Assembly (NCBI GenBank): GCA_964451415.1
Contig: CAYVHU010000015.1
Span: 1 to 64,000, forward strand
Length of the DNA stretch: 64,000 nt
Direction of reading: 5' to 3'
DNA from: CAYVHU01 sp964451415
GTDB lineage: Bacteria; Pseudomonadota; Alphaproteobacteria; Rhodospirillales; Magnetovibrionaceae
The notes beneath the pieces are model-generated. The model worked only from the letters and a program-made list of their open reading frames with translations, ran no database searches and was not told the origin of the DNA. Shown piece by piece: positions 17,288-26,933 of the stretch. Made by a program: the position numbers and the translations under genes. The stretch's first letter is position 1, and the number at the start of each line of letters is the position of its first letter.

Positions 17288-18538
17288 AGGATTGTCGCCC
17301 CCCGTGGCCCAATCGAGAAGTTCGATCGTGTGCACCACCGGAACGTCTGCATATTCACCGATTTGAATGCGGCAGCCGATATTTCCCGTGGCGATCACAT
17401 GGGGGTCCCGAGCCTCCAACGCGTCGGCCTTGCGCCGCCCTAGCGCCGCCGCCAGTTGCGGCTGCATAAGGTTGTAAATTCCCGCCGAACCGCAGCACAA
17501 ATGCGCATCCTTGGGGGTCGAGACCCTAAAACCGGCCTGTTTCAGCAGTTTCAAAGACACATCGGCGACGTTTTGCGCGTGTTGCAACGAACACGGCGCA
17601 TGGTACGCCACGCGCGGTTTGGCGAAATCGCAAACGCCCTCCAGCCCCAGTTCGGCCACGACCTCGCAGACGTCGCGGACTTTGGCGGCAAGCGCCTGCG
17701 CACGCACACACCAGTGGGGATCGTCCTTCAACAGGTACGCATAATCCTTCAGCGTCGCACCGCACCCCGATGCACTGATCGCGATGACGTCCGGGGCCGC
17801 GCGCTCGAACGCCGCGATCACGGCGCGCGCCCGGGCGAGGGCCGCTTTTTCCCTGCCCATATGGTGTTCCAACGCACCGCAACACCCGACATCTGCGGGT
17901 TCGACCACGTCCGCGCCCAGACGTGCCAGCACGCGTGCGGCGGCCTGATTGATGCGCGGCTGAAGGACCTGTTGCGCGCAGCCGGGCAGCAGGGCCACGC
18001 GCAGCTTCGCTTTTTTTTGCGCCCTGAGCTCGCCCACCGGCGCGCGTGCGGGAAGTCGCGCCGGGGCCATGGCCACCATCCCTTTCAAGCGCCCCGGCAA
18101 TACGGCGCGAAACGGTTGGGCCCACCGCCCCGCCCTCAGCGCCAGACGAAAGACCCTGGGGTTGGGCAATACAAACGCCAACAACCCGCGCAAAAGCCGT
18201 TCGGGAAGCGGGCGCGTGTAGGTCGCTTCGATATGGTTGCGCACGTGATCCACCAGGCGCCGGTAATCGACGCCGGACGGACAGGTGCTCATGCACGACA
18301 GACAACTCAAACAGCGATCAATGTGCTTAACGACGCGCACGCGCGGCGCGGCGTCTTTTTCCAGCATCTCGCGCATCAGATAAATGCGCCCGCGCGGGCT
18401 GTCCAGTTCATCGCCCAGCAACACATAGGTCGGGCATGTCGCAAGACAAAACCCGCAGTGCACGCAAGTGCGCAGAATATCGTTGGCGATTTTCAAAGCC
18501 GGTTTACGCAGGCGTTCGGGGCTGAAATGCGTTTGCAT
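17279..18538 (-). CDS. glcF: Glycolate oxidase iron-sulfur subunit
   Basis: The 419-residue product has two [4Fe-4S] ferredoxin motifs (C25, C28, C31, C35 and C76, C79, C82, C86) followed by two CCG-type domains (VGCCGALEHHMGRE and LCCGSAGIYNL). It passes electrons from the flavin subunits GlcD and GlcE to the membrane quinone pool while glycolate is oxidised to glyoxylate. It is the last gene of the leftward cluster glycerate kinase-glcD-glcE-glcF, ten bases after glcE. Length is usual for the family. Confidence 0.95.
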   Translation of the reverse strand: MQTHFSPERLRKPALKIANDILRTCVHCGFCLATCPTYVLLGDELDSPRGRIYLMREMLEKDAAPRVRVVKHIDRCLSCLSCMSTCPSGVDYRRLVDHVRNHIEATYTRPLPERLLRGLLAFVLPNPRVFRLALRAGRWAQPFRAVLPGRLKGMVAMAPARLPARAPVGELRAQKKAKLRVALLPGCAQQVLQPRINQAAARVLARLGADVVEPADVGCCGALEHHMGREKAALARARAVIAAFERAAPDVIAISASGCGATLKDYAYLLKDDPHWCVRAQALAAKVRDVCEVVAELGLEGVCDFAKPRVAYHAPCSLQHAQNVADVSLKLLKQAGFRVSTPKDAHLCCGSAGIYNLMQPQLAAALGRRKADALEARDPHVIATGNIGCRIQIGEYADVPVVHTIELLDWATGGDNPLK

Positions 18539-18547
18539 GGCTCCCCC

Positions 18548-19738
18548 TCACACCCGCCCGGGATTGAAAATTCCGGACGGATCAAAACTTTCGCGGATGC
18601 GCCGCGTCAGGGCCTCAAGTGCAGGGCTTTGGGGTTGAAACACGTCGATGGCGGCGCGCACATCATCGGCGGCACGCATGCATGTGGCGTGAGCGGACGT
18701 AAACGCAGCCCGCACGACGGGCGCATGGGCATCGTTCCCCGGCGCCAGCGCCAGCCAGATCAGACCGCCCGCCCAATCCAGCAGGGTTTCACCACCCAAA
18801 GCCTCCGAGAGCCGCTGCGCAACGCCCGGGCCTTCACTGGGAGCCACGCAAATACGCCAGATCTGTTTGTGCGGCGCAAAATACGCCACATCGCGAATTT
18901 CCGTCCATAATGTTTTCGTATCGACATCGTGCAGGTCTTCCACGCCTTGTGCGAAGGGGGCCAAAAGTTCACGCAGGGCCGTGCTGCGCGCCGCCACCGA
19001 AGGCGCTGGCCCTTCGATACGCACGGCCGTCACATCCGCGCGCGCACCGCGCACGCACGCAACGTGGGAGCGCGCCGCAATGGTTCGGGGTAAATGCGCG
19101 GCGGCGGAAATCGTATGTGCGCTGCCTTGCGCAGCGATCAAGGCTGCCGCCACGTCCGTCACACCGAACAACAAAACCGTGCGCGCGCATTGCGGTTTCG
19201 GCGCAACCTTGAACGTCACCTCGCTCATCACGCCCAAAGTCCCCATGGCACCGGCCATCAATTTGCTCACATCGAACCCGGTGACGTTTTTGACCACGCG
19301 CCCGCCGGACTTGAAGGCCTGCCCCAGCCCGTTCACGCCCTGAAAACCCAGAATGTGATCGCGCGCGGCCCCTGTCAAAATGCGCCTTGGACCAGAAGAA
19401 TTGCACGCTATAATCCCGGCGATGGTGCCGCCCTCACGACCGTACAGGGACGACCCGCTCCACGGTTCGAACGCCAGCATCTGATTTTCTGCATCCAGCG
19501 CGGTCTCGATGTCCGACATCGGCGTGCCTGCACGCGCGCGCATCACCAGTTCTTCCGGCTCATACAGCGTGATGGCGTTCATTGCGGACATGTCCAGCAC
19601 CGCCGAAGATGATACGGGTTTGCCCAGACCACTTTTGCTGGCATGGCCGCGGATGTCCAACGTCGTGGTGTGCGCCTGCGCCCATCGCACGGCCTCGATC
19701 ACTTCGGCTTCGGTTTCGGGCTTGAAGGTTTCGGTCAT
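18548..19738 (-). CDS. glcE: Glycolate oxidase FAD-binding subunit
   Basis: The 396-residue product has an FAD-binding type 4 domain with WSGSSLYGREGGTIAGIIAC and GRVVKNVTGFDVSKLMAGA, typical of GlcE. I chose ATG 19738, preceded by AGG; an upstream extension to 19798 would run deep into glcD and has no family similarity. The gene begins one base after the glcD stop. It forms part of the membrane-linked glycolate dehydrogenase with GlcD and GlcF. Confidence 0.94.
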   Translation of the reverse strand: MTETFKPETEAEVIEAVRWAQAHTTTLDIRGHASKSGLGKPVSSSAVLDMSAMNAITLYEPEELVMRARAGTPMSDIETALDAENQMLAFEPWSGSSLYGREGGTIAGIIACNSSGPRRILTGAARDHILGFQGVNGLGQAFKSGGRVVKNVTGFDVSKLMAGAMGTLGVMSEVTFKVAPKPQCARTVLLFGVTDVAAALIAAQGSAHTISAAAHLPRTIAARSHVACVRGARADVTAVRIEGPAPSVAARSTALRELLAPFAQGVEDLHDVDTKTLWTEIRDVAYFAPHKQIWRICVAPSEGPGVAQRLSEALGGETLLDWAGGLIWLALAPGNDAHAPVVRAAFTSAHATCMRAADDVRAAIDVFQPQSPALEALTRRIRESFDPSGIFNPGRV

Positions 19739-19739
19739 T

Positions 19740-21218
19740 TTAGAACCTGGGAATATCGGAAAAAGAATCGGACAGGCGCAGTCGGCCGACCTCTGCACAC
19801 GCGTTCAAAAGCGGAAACACCTTGCCGGGATTGAGCAACCCGTCTTCATCAAAGGCGTATTTCAGGCGTTTTTGCTGATCCAGATCGTCTTGCGTGAACA
19901 TCTCGCCCATCAGGTCGCGCTTTTCCACGCCGATGCCGTGTTCCCCCGACAACACGCCACCCACGGCGACGCACAGTTTCAGAATCTCCGCGCCAAAGGC
20001 CTCGGCCTTTTCCAGTTCACCGGGGCGGTTGGCATCAAACAGCACCAGCGGGTGCAGATTGCCGTCACCGGCATGAAACACGTTGGCGACGCGCAAATCG
20101 TAACGCGCCGACAGTTCTGTAATGCGCGCCAGAACCTCCGCCAGACGATGGCGCGGGATGGTGCCATCCATGGTCATGTAATCGGGGGACACCCGCCCGA
20201 TCGCCGGAAAGGCTGCCATGCGCCCTTGCCAAAATTGCAGGCGTTCCGCTTCGTTTCCACTGACGCGCAAAAAGGTCGAGCCAATGGCCCTGGCAATCGC
20301 CTGCACGCGTTCGATCAAATACGCGACTTCCGCCTGCGGACCGTCCAGTTCCACCACCAACAACGCGTCCACATCCAACGGGTAGCCACTATCAACAAAG
20401 CGCTGCATGGCCGCGATGGCCCGTTTGTCCATCATTTCCATGGCCCCGGGAATGATGCCCTGTGCAATGATTTCGGCCACGCAGTCCCCGCCCGTTTCAA
20501 CCGAGGCAAAGCCGATCAACAGGGCCTGACGCGTTTCGGGTTTTCTCAAAATGCGCACCGTGACCTCGGTGATAACGCCCAGCAGGCCCTCCGATCCGTT
20601 CATCACCCCCAGCAGGTCCAGCCCGCCGGCATCGTAATGCCTGCCGCCCAGACGGATGATGTCGCCGTTCATCAAAACCATTTCCACCCCCAGAACGTTG
20701 TTGGTGGTGAGGCCGTATTTCAAACAATGCATACCGCCCGCGTTTTCCGCCACATTGCCGCCGATGGTGCACACGATGCGCGACGATGGATCGGGAGCAT
20801 AAACATAGCCTTCATCCGCGACGGCGTCGCCGATGGCCATGTTGGTCACGCCGGGCTGCGCCACGACGCAGCGGTTTTCATAATCTATATCGAGAATTTT
20901 CGTGAACTTGCCCAGCCCCAGCGTCACCGCGTCCCCCAGCGGCAGCGCACCGCCCGAAAGTCCCGTGCCCGCCCCGCGCGGTACCACTTTAACGCCGAGT
21001 TCGCGACAGGCCTTCAAAATCAGTGAAATCTGCGCGGTCGTTTCGGGCAGCACCACCACCATGGGCAACTGCCGGTACGCCGTCAGGCCGTCGCATTCGT
21101 AGACGCGCAGTTCCTCTTCATCGACGATGACGCCTTCTCCACGCACGATGGCGCGCAGGCGCGCGGCGATCTGCGCGCGGCGCGCCATGATTGAAAGATC
21201 TGGCACGGGCATTTTCAT
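19740..21218 (-). CDS. glcD: Glycolate oxidase catalytic FAD subunit
   Basis: The 492-residue product has the FAD-binding motif PRGAGTGLSGGALPLGDAV, the PDPSSRIVCTIGGNVAENAG segment, and the C-terminal GDGNLHPL and SGEHGIGVEKR motifs of the GlcD/FAD-linked oxidase family. It oxidises glycolate to glyoxylate. Its ATG overlaps the glycerate kinase stop as ATGA, and it is coupled to glcE downstream. Together with the divergent malate synthase it supports growth on two-carbon acids. Confidence 0.95.
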   Translation of the reverse strand: MKMPVPDLSIMARRAQIAARLRAIVRGEGVIVDEEELRVYECDGLTAYRQLPMVVVLPETTAQISLILKACRELGVKVVPRGAGTGLSGGALPLGDAVTLGLGKFTKILDIDYENRCVVAQPGVTNMAIGDAVADEGYVYAPDPSSRIVCTIGGNVAENAGGMHCLKYGLTTNNVLGVEMVLMNGDIIRLGGRHYDAGGLDLLGVMNGSEGLLGVITEVTVRILRKPETRQALLIGFASVETGGDCVAEIIAQGIIPGAMEMMDKRAIAAMQRFVDSGYPLDVDALLVVELDGPQAEVAYLIERVQAIARAIGSTFLRVSGNEAERLQFWQGRMAAFPAIGRVSPDYMTMDGTIPRHRLAEVLARITELSARYDLRVANVFHAGDGNLHPLVLFDANRPGELEKAEAFGAEILKLCVAVGGVLSGEHGIGVEKRDLMGEMFTQDDLDQQKRLKYAFDEDGLLNPGKVFPLLNACAEVGRLRLSDSFSDIPRF

Positions 21219-22480
21219 GGCGACGGCTCCTCGACGATGATGGCGCGGAAGTCATTGACGTTGGTGAGCGTCGGACCGCTCACCACCAAATCGCCCAAAC
21301 GCTGGAAAAAACTGTAGGCATCGTGTCCGTCAAGATACGCTCGCACATCCAGTCCCAGGGATTTCGCACGCGCAAGCGTATCGGGACCGATCCATGCGCC
21401 TGCATTATCCTGTGTACCGTCAATGCCATCGGTATCGCAGGCGATGGCATGAACGCCGCGATGGCCGTCCAGTTCCAGCGCAAGGGCAAGGAGAAATTCC
21501 GTGTTGCGACCCCCGCGACCGGGACTGGATCGAAGCGTCACCGTGGTTTCCCCCCCCGAAAGCAATACGCTCGGCGTTTTTACGGGCTGGATGCAGCGCA
21601 CGGTGGCGGCATGTTCGGCGGCAACGACGCGCGCTTCGCCTTCGATCCGATCGGACAGGATCATCGGGGCATAGCCCGCCGCGCGCGCGGTCGCAGCGGC
21701 CGCCTCCAGCGCCATTTGCGCCGTGGCGATAAGAATGTTTTCTCCGTTTTCCAAACGTTCATCGCCGGGTTTCGGGGTTTCGTCCGCTTCGTCTTGCAAC
21801 ACGGCGTTCACCGCAGACGGAACTTCAATAGCATACGTTTCAAGCACGCCGCGCGCCTGCGCATAGGTGCCAGGATCGCAAACCGTCGGCCCCGAAGCGA
21901 TGGATGCCAAATCGTCCCCCGCCACATCGGAAATGATCAACGAGACGAAACGCGCAGGAATACACGCCAGCGCCAGCCGGCCGCCCTTGATGGCGGAAAG
22001 GTGTTTGCGCACACAGTTGATTTCCGTAATTGACGCCCCACTGTGCAACAGCTGGTTCGTAATGTCGATTTTGTCAGCCAACGTCACGCCGGGTGCGGGC
22101 AACGTCAGCAAGGCCGAACCGCCGCCGGAAATCAGGCACACCACAAGATCGTCGGCACTTAAGCCCTGCACCGCTTCAAGAATGCGCCTTGATGCCGTCA
22201 CGCCCGCTTCATCGGGCACCGGATGGCCCGCCTCAAGGACTTCGATCCGCCCACACGCAACGCCGTGGCCATAACGCGTCACCACCACGCCTTCAAGCTC
22301 TACGTCCCAATGCCTTTCAAACGCGCGCGCCATGGCGGCTGCGGCCTTGCCCGCACCAATAACGACGGTGCGGCCGATGCAGGCCTTCGGCATATGACGC
22401 GCCACGCACGCATCCGCCGCGACGCCATCAACGGCGCTTTGGAACAAGGCGTGCAATAGCTCCGGGGCGGATTTGATCAT
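21215..22480 (-). CDS. Glycerate 2-kinase (MOFRL family)
   Basis: The 421-residue product carries the GckA/TtuD pattern: VVIGAGKAAAAMARAFE, ISGGGSALLTLPAPGVTL, LSAIKGGRLA, and the MOFRL-domain end with GGETTV, GRGGRNTEFLLALAL and ACDTDGIDGT. It phosphorylates D-glycerate to 2-phosphoglycerate, bringing glyoxylate-derived carbon to glycolysis. It heads the leftward operon and lies divergent to glcB with about 100 bp between, where a shared control region is likely. No glcC-type regulator gene is nearby. Confidence 0.93.
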   Translation of the reverse strand: MIKSAPELLHALFQSAVDGVAADACVARHMPKACIGRTVVIGAGKAAAAMARAFERHWDVELEGVVVTRYGHGVACGRIEVLEAGHPVPDEAGVTASRRILEAVQGLSADDLVVCLISGGGSALLTLPAPGVTLADKIDITNQLLHSGASITEINCVRKHLSAIKGGRLALACIPARFVSLIISDVAGDDLASIASGPTVCDPGTYAQARGVLETYAIEVPSAVNAVLQDEADETPKPGDERLENGENILIATAQMALEAAAATARAAGYAPMILSDRIEGEARVVAAEHAATVRCIQPVKTPSVLLSGGETTVTLRSSPGRGGRNTEFLLALALELDGHRGVHAIACDTDGIDGTQDNAGAWIGPDTLARAKSLGLDVRAYLDGHDAYSFFQRLGDLVVSGPTLTNVNDFRAIIVEEPSP

Positions 22481-22581
22481 TTCCTAGGATACCCTTTGCT
22501 TTAGGCACTGGACAACGGTTACGTATGACCTCTACCTTATGCTGCACATGCGAACACATTGAGGGCAAAGAGGGCAAACCG

Positions 22582-24759
22582 ATGACACCGTACACATCGC
22601 GCCACGGCTTGAAAGTTGCGAGCATCCTTTATGAATTTGTAAACACCGAAGTCCTGCCCGGCACGGGCATTGACGCCGGAGCGTTCTGGAACGCCTTCGC
22701 ACAAACCCTCAAGGACCTGGCCCCGCGCAACCGCGCCTTGGGGGAAGAACGCGACGTCATCCAGCGCAAAATTGATTCCTGGCATCAACGCCACGCGGGC
22801 GGTGCGTTCGATGCGGACCTTTACCGGCAATTCCTGATGGACATCGAATACCTGCTGCCCGAAGGACCCGATTTTGAAATCGGCACCGCAAACGTGGATG
22901 CGGAAATCGCCCATCTTGCCGGTCCACAACTGGTGGTGCCGGTGATGAATGCGCGCTTCGCCCTCAACGCCGCCAACGCGCGCTGGGGCAGCCTGTTCGA
23001 CGCCCTATACGGAACCGACGTCATCGCCGAAACGGAGGACCGGGAGAAGGGCTCCGCCTACAACCCGAAGCGCGGCCAGGCGGTGTTCGCCTATGCGTCC
23101 GAATTTCTCGATCAGGCCGTCCCGCTGGAAGCGGGTCGTCACGCCGAGGTGGTGGACTATACCCTGAACACCAAAATCCTGAAGGCGACCCTCGGCGATG
23201 GACGCGAAGTCGGCCTGCAAAATCCGGATCAATTTGCCGGGTTCGTGCTAAACGCGCAAAACGCGCTGGACGTGGTGTTGCTCAGGAATCACGGCCTGCA
23301 CGTGGAACTGCACTTCGATCGCCGCCATCCCATCGGCGCGGCGCATCCGGCGGGCCTCAAGGACATCATGGTGGAAGCCGCGCTCAGCACCATTCAGGAC
23401 TGCGAGGATTCCGTCGCCGCCGTCGATGCCCACGACAAGGTCGTTGCCTATCGCAACTGGCTGGGGCTGATGAAGGGCGATCTGTGCGAGACCTTCAAGA
23501 AGGACGGAAAGCCTCACACCCGCACCCTTGCCGCCGATCGCACCTACACGCGTCCCGACGGCACGGCCCTGGAACTCCATGGCCGCAGCCTGCTTTTGGT
23601 GCGCAATGTCGGCCTTTCCATGATCACCGACGCCGTTCAAGATGAGACGGGCGCGGATATTCCCGAAGGGGTTCTCGATGCCTTCGTCACCGCCGCGTGC
23701 GCGCTGCACGATTTAAAAAAAGAGGCAGGCGCACTGCGCAATTCACGTACCACCAGCATCTACATCGTCAAGCCGAAGCTACACGGCCCACAAGAAGCCG
23801 CCTTCGTCGATGTCCTGTTTGGGCGCGTGGAAAAGGCTTTGAACCTGCCCGCCGACACGATCAAGGTCGGCATCATGGATGAAGAACGGCGTACCAGCGT
23901 CAACCTCAAGGAATGTATCCGCGCGCTGAAGGACCGTGTCGCGTTCATCAACACCGGCTTTCTGGATCGCACCGGCGATGAAATCCATACCGACATGGAA
24001 GCCGGACCCGTGGTGCGCAAAGACGACATGAAATCTGAGCCGTGGATTGCCGCCTACGAGGATCAAAACGTCGATATCGGTCTGGCCTGCGGCTTTGCGG
24101 GCCGCGCGCAAATCGGCAAGGGGATGTGGGCAAAACCCGACCGGATGGCGGAAATGATGGCAACCAAGCAGGCCCACCCGCTGGCAGGCGCCAACACGGC
24201 GTGGGTGCCCTCGCCCACCGCCGCCGTCCTGCATGCTTTGCATTACCACCAGATCGACGTCGCCAAATGCCAAAAGAAGCTGGCGACGCGGCCGCGTGCT
24301 TCTTTGGATGACCTTCTCACACTGCCGCTATTGGGGAACAAAAAGCTTTCCGATACAGACATTCAAGACGAGCTTAACAACAACGCCCAGGGCATTTTGG
24401 GTTATGTGGTGCGCTGGATCGACCAGGGTGTGGGGTGTTCCAAGGTGCCGGATATCCATGACGTCGGTTTGATGGAAGACCGCGCGACTTTACGCATTTC
24501 CAGCCAGCACATCGCCAACTGGCTGCACCATGGCTTGTGTTCGCAGGCCCAGGTTCTGGAAACCTTGAAACGCATGGCTCGCGTGGTGGACCGCCAGAAT
24601 GGCGACGACCCCGCATACCATCCCATGGCAAATGATTTCGAAACCTCGCTCGCCTTTCAAGCCGCGTGCGATCTAATCTTCAAGGGACGCGCACAACCCA
24701 ACGGCTATAGCGACCCGATCCTGCACGCCGCCCGGCGCAAGGCCAAGGTGAAAGGGTGA
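22582..24759 (+). CDS. glcB: Malate synthase G
   Basis: The 725-residue product matches the long monomeric malate synthase G: LRNHGLHVELHFDRRHPIG, TIQDCEDSVAAVDAHDKV (metal-binding acidic residues), and KVGIMDEERRTSVNLKECI. It condenses glyoxylate and acetyl-CoA to malate. I chose ATG 22582, with GAGGG upstream; an in-frame ATG at 22525 adds 19 residues without family similarity. It is divergent from the glycolate operon, which supplies glyoxylate. Confidence 0.96.
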   Translation: MTPYTSRHGLKVASILYEFVNTEVLPGTGIDAGAFWNAFAQTLKDLAPRNRALGEERDVIQRKIDSWHQRHAGGAFDADLYRQFLMDIEYLLPEGPDFEIGTANVDAEIAHLAGPQLVVPVMNARFALNAANARWGSLFDALYGTDVIAETEDREKGSAYNPKRGQAVFAYASEFLDQAVPLEAGRHAEVVDYTLNTKILKATLGDGREVGLQNPDQFAGFVLNAQNALDVVLLRNHGLHVELHFDRRHPIGAAHPAGLKDIMVEAALSTIQDCEDSVAAVDAHDKVVAYRNWLGLMKGDLCETFKKDGKPHTRTLAADRTYTRPDGTALELHGRSLLLVRNVGLSMITDAVQDETGADIPEGVLDAFVTAACALHDLKKEAGALRNSRTTSIYIVKPKLHGPQEAAFVDVLFGRVEKALNLPADTIKVGIMDEERRTSVNLKECIRALKDRVAFINTGFLDRTGDEIHTDMEAGPVVRKDDMKSEPWIAAYEDQNVDIGLACGFAGRAQIGKGMWAKPDRMAEMMATKQAHPLAGANTAWVPSPTAAVLHALHYHQIDVAKCQKKLATRPRASLDDLLTLPLLGNKKLSDTDIQDELNNNAQGILGYVVRWIDQGVGCSKVPDIHDVGLMEDRATLRISSQHIANWLHHGLCSQAQVLETLKRMARVVDRQNGDDPAYHPMANDFETSLAFQAACDLIFKGRAQPNGYSDPILHAARRKAKVKG

Positions 24760-24822
24760 GGACGCCAGAAAGCATTTTGATCTTCCTGATTTCCACCGTT
24801 ACGCGCCGCACGGTTTTGCCGC

Positions 24823-25071
24823 TCACGTACCTTCGCGCAAGGAACGGGAACGCTTTTCAAACTCATCCACGTCAATTTCGCCACGGGCGAAACGCTGTTT
24901 CAGTGTGTTTTGAGCATCTTGATCGAGATTCCGCCGGGACGTGCCGCCAAGCCAACGCACGACCAGCACGATCAGGCCGACAAACAAAACAACCCAGAAA
25001 ATCATCATCAACGCACCAAACCCCATGCCGAAACCCATGCCGCTCCATCCTTCCATCATACCGTAATCCAT
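24823..25071 (-). CDS. Small membrane protein with SHOCT domain
   Basis: The 82-residue product has a Met/Gly-rich start (MDYGMMEGWSGMGFGMGFG), one membrane segment (about residues 20-42), and a C-terminal SHOCT domain (LKQRFARGEIDVDEFEKR). ATG 25071 has GGAG seven bases upstream. SHOCT proteins of this form are common and of unknown role, sometimes near metal or envelope stress genes. The gene is convergent with glcB and lies downstream of the ribbon-helix-helix gene, separated by a strong inverted repeat. Confidence 0.85.
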   Translation of the reverse strand: MDYGMMEGWSGMGFGMGFGALMMIFWVVLFVGLIVLVVRWLGGTSRRNLDQDAQNTLKQRFARGEIDVDEFEKRSRSLREGT

Positions 25072-25167
25072 AACGTTTCTCCGATCTTGAGTGTCTCGTG
25101 AGAGCATCTCACAAGCCCCATTCAACCCCCCTTCGATTGCGCCAGGATGTCTGGAAAAGCCGGATTT

Positions 25168-25210
25168 GTAACGAAATGTTGCAGCCGTTCGCGACGTCAC
25201 ATTTCGTTAC
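25168..25210. repeat. Long-spaced inverted repeat
   Basis: GTAACGAAATGT (25168-25179) and ACATTTCGTTAC (25199-25210) are perfect 12-bp arms around a 19-bp GC-rich spacer. It lies ten bases after the ribbon-helix-helix gene stop and about 100 bp before the SHOCT start. There is no U tract, so it is either a factor-dependent end hairpin or a regulator-binding site. Confidence 0.7.
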
Positions 25211-25219
25211 CATTTCGAC

Positions 25220-25522
25220 TCAGGCATAGATGTTCATGTACTTCATGCAAATCACGCGCAAGCAGGACGAAATATTCTTGTCATTCGCCACAAGGCATTG
25301 ATCGTGAATGCGCACGATCAACTGCGGCAACGTCAGTTCCATACGTGCCGACATGTCTTCCAACACGGTCCAGAACACACCTTCCAAACTGACCGTCGTG
25401 CTGTGGCCATGGATTCGGAACCCCCGTTTTTCCGGTTGAAAATCGCGAACCTGATCGGTGGTGCAGGCGTCGAACATATGGCCGAGAAAGTCGTTCGGTT
25501 CGATTTCAATGTAAATGGACAT
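25220..25522 (-). CDS. Ribbon-helix-helix DNA-binding protein
   Basis: The 100-residue product has a C-terminal ribbon-helix-helix region of the RHH_4 type: STTVSLEGVFWTVLEDMSAR, then LTLPQLIVRIHD and SSCLRVICMKYM. ATG 25522 is preceded by GGGGGAGGAAAA, a strong ribosome-binding site. It faces away from the sulfur operon across a gap of about 210 bp, a layout that suggests it controls that operon and itself. The sensed signal is unknown. An in-frame extension to 25621 lacks similarity. Confidence 0.8.
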   Translation of the reverse strand: MSIYIEIEPNDFLGHMFDACTTDQVRDFQPEKRGFRIHGHSTTVSLEGVFWTVLEDMSARMELTLPQLIVRIHDQCLVANDKNISSCLRVICMKYMNIYA

Positions 25523-25733
25523 TTTTCCTCCCCCTTCCCTTGGAGGGGAAAAGTACATGATTTTCAAGCCGTTGTCCGGATACCCACAACATAATAATTC
25601 ATTTCCGGCATCGGTTTCCAATAATTACTACCACTGCCGTTTTAAAGCGCTCTAACCTTCATGGACACGGCGCTGGGGGCGTCGCAAAAAAATCAATACA
25701 AAATTCGTCACAACTCGTTATCGGGAGGATCTC

Positions 25734-26231
25734 TTGGGCACGGACTTTTTCAAAAAAACCCTCGACCCCATCATCGCCCTAACGGTGATTGCGGTTCTGG
25801 ATATTTTTCTGTTCTTGCTGGTGGGCGCGTGGACCGTCGGTGGCGGCGAAACCATGATGACCGGCCTCATCGCCAAGGTGTTCATGGGCGACGAACTGAA
25901 ACGCCTGCCGTTTTGGAACCTCGTGTTCCAGCCGGACGCAACCTATTGGAAAATTTATATCAGCCTCGGCATGCTGTTCGGTTCGTTCGTCAGCGCCAAG
26001 CTGAGCAAGGAATTCTATTTTCGGTTTCCGCGCCGTTTGTCGGAATGGACGATGATCACCATCGGCGGCCTGCTAATGGGCGTCGGCATTCGTCTGGCGT
26101 TCGTATGCAACGTTTCGACCTTTTTCGGTCTCACCCCGGAAATGAACATGGGCGGCTACCTTGCCGTCAGCGGCATCATCGCCGGGGCCTGGGTGGGCTC
26201 GATGATCTACAAGAAAGTTTTGGAGGGTTAA
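25734..26231 (+). CDS. YeeE/YedE-family transporter, N-terminal half
   Basis: The 165-residue membrane protein has about four helices and the family motif GGLLMGVGIRLAFVCNVSTF with its conserved Cys. It starts at TTG 25734, preceded by GGGAGGATCTC. YeeE/YedE proteins move thiosulfate or related sulfur species across the inner membrane. Here the transporter is made as two half-size proteins, with the second half four bases downstream. It begins the sulfur operon. Confidence 0.88.
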   Translation: MGTDFFKKTLDPIIALTVIAVLDIFLFLLVGAWTVGGGETMMTGLIAKVFMGDELKRLPFWNLVFQPDATYWKIYISLGMLFGSFVSAKLSKEFYFRFPRRLSEWTMITIGGLLMGVGIRLAFVCNVSTFFGLTPEMNMGGYLAVSGIIAGAWVGSMIYKKVLEG

Positions 26232-26234
26232 GCC

Positions 26235-26900
26235 ATGTTGTCCCCCATCGGAGGAGACCTGATCGCGTTTATTTTCGGCTCGACGGTCGGCCTGTTGATG
26301 CAGCGTTCGCGCTTTTGCAACACCGCCGCGTTACGCGACGCCATCTTGTTCAAATCCTACCGCAACACCAAGGCGATGCTGGTTGCGATGATGATCCTGA
26401 CCTTCGGCTTCACCTTGTTCATGACCATCGGCCAAGGACGCCCCATGAACTTCGACGTCGGCTTCAACACCTTCGCCGGGTTGTTTCTGTTCGGCATCGG
26501 CATGGTCCTGGCCGGCGCGTGCACGGTTTCGACCTGGGTCAAGACCGGCGAAGGCAACGTCGGCGCGGCATGGGCCTTGTTGTTCACCTTTATCGGCATG
26601 TTCTTGTTCTCGCTGGTGTGGTCGGTGAACTACTGGCCCCCCGCCCCCGCCAGCATGACCAACGACCCGAACCTGCAGGCGCTGCAATTGGGGTTCTCAA
26701 ACGCCGCCACGCTGCAAGAAAAATTCGGCATCCCGGCAATCGTCTTCGGCATGGTGCAGATCGGGGTTTTGCTCCTCATTTATCGCGCCATCCTGCGCAA
26801 GGAAGAAGCCCAGGCCCTGCACCACAAACAGATCGAGCAAAGCCACAAACAGCCAAAGCCCATTTCCGCCGCATCGGAACAAACCGACGCCGCCGAGTAA
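26235..26900 (+). CDS. YeeE/YedE-family transporter, C-terminal half
   Basis: The 221-residue product has about five membrane helices and two conserved Cys motifs: GLLMQRSRFCNTAALRDAIL near residue 25 and MVLAGACTVSTWVK near residue 95. Both are signatures of sulfur-compound permeases of the YeeE/PmpAB type. A charged cytoplasmic tail follows. It probably pairs with the preceding half and hands sulfur to the TusA protein encoded next, since YeeE and TusA genes often occur together. Confidence 0.9.
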   Translation: MLSPIGGDLIAFIFGSTVGLLMQRSRFCNTAALRDAILFKSYRNTKAMLVAMMILTFGFTLFMTIGQGRPMNFDVGFNTFAGLFLFGIGMVLAGACTVSTWVKTGEGNVGAAWALLFTFIGMFLFSLVWSVNYWPPAPASMTNDPNLQALQLGFSNAATLQEKFGIPAIVFGMVQIGVLLLIYRAILRKEEAQALHHKQIEQSHKQPKPISAASEQTDAAE

Positions 26901-26933
26901 CCTTTTACGACACCCCTTATCGTGGAGAAACCC

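Noticed and set aside
17456..21026. Long plus-strand reading frames (484 and 505 codons) opposite glcF, glcE and glcD
   Set aside because: They are mirror frames of well-matched GC-rich genes, have shadow-like His/Arg/Gln-rich composition and no recognisable domain or ribosome-binding site.
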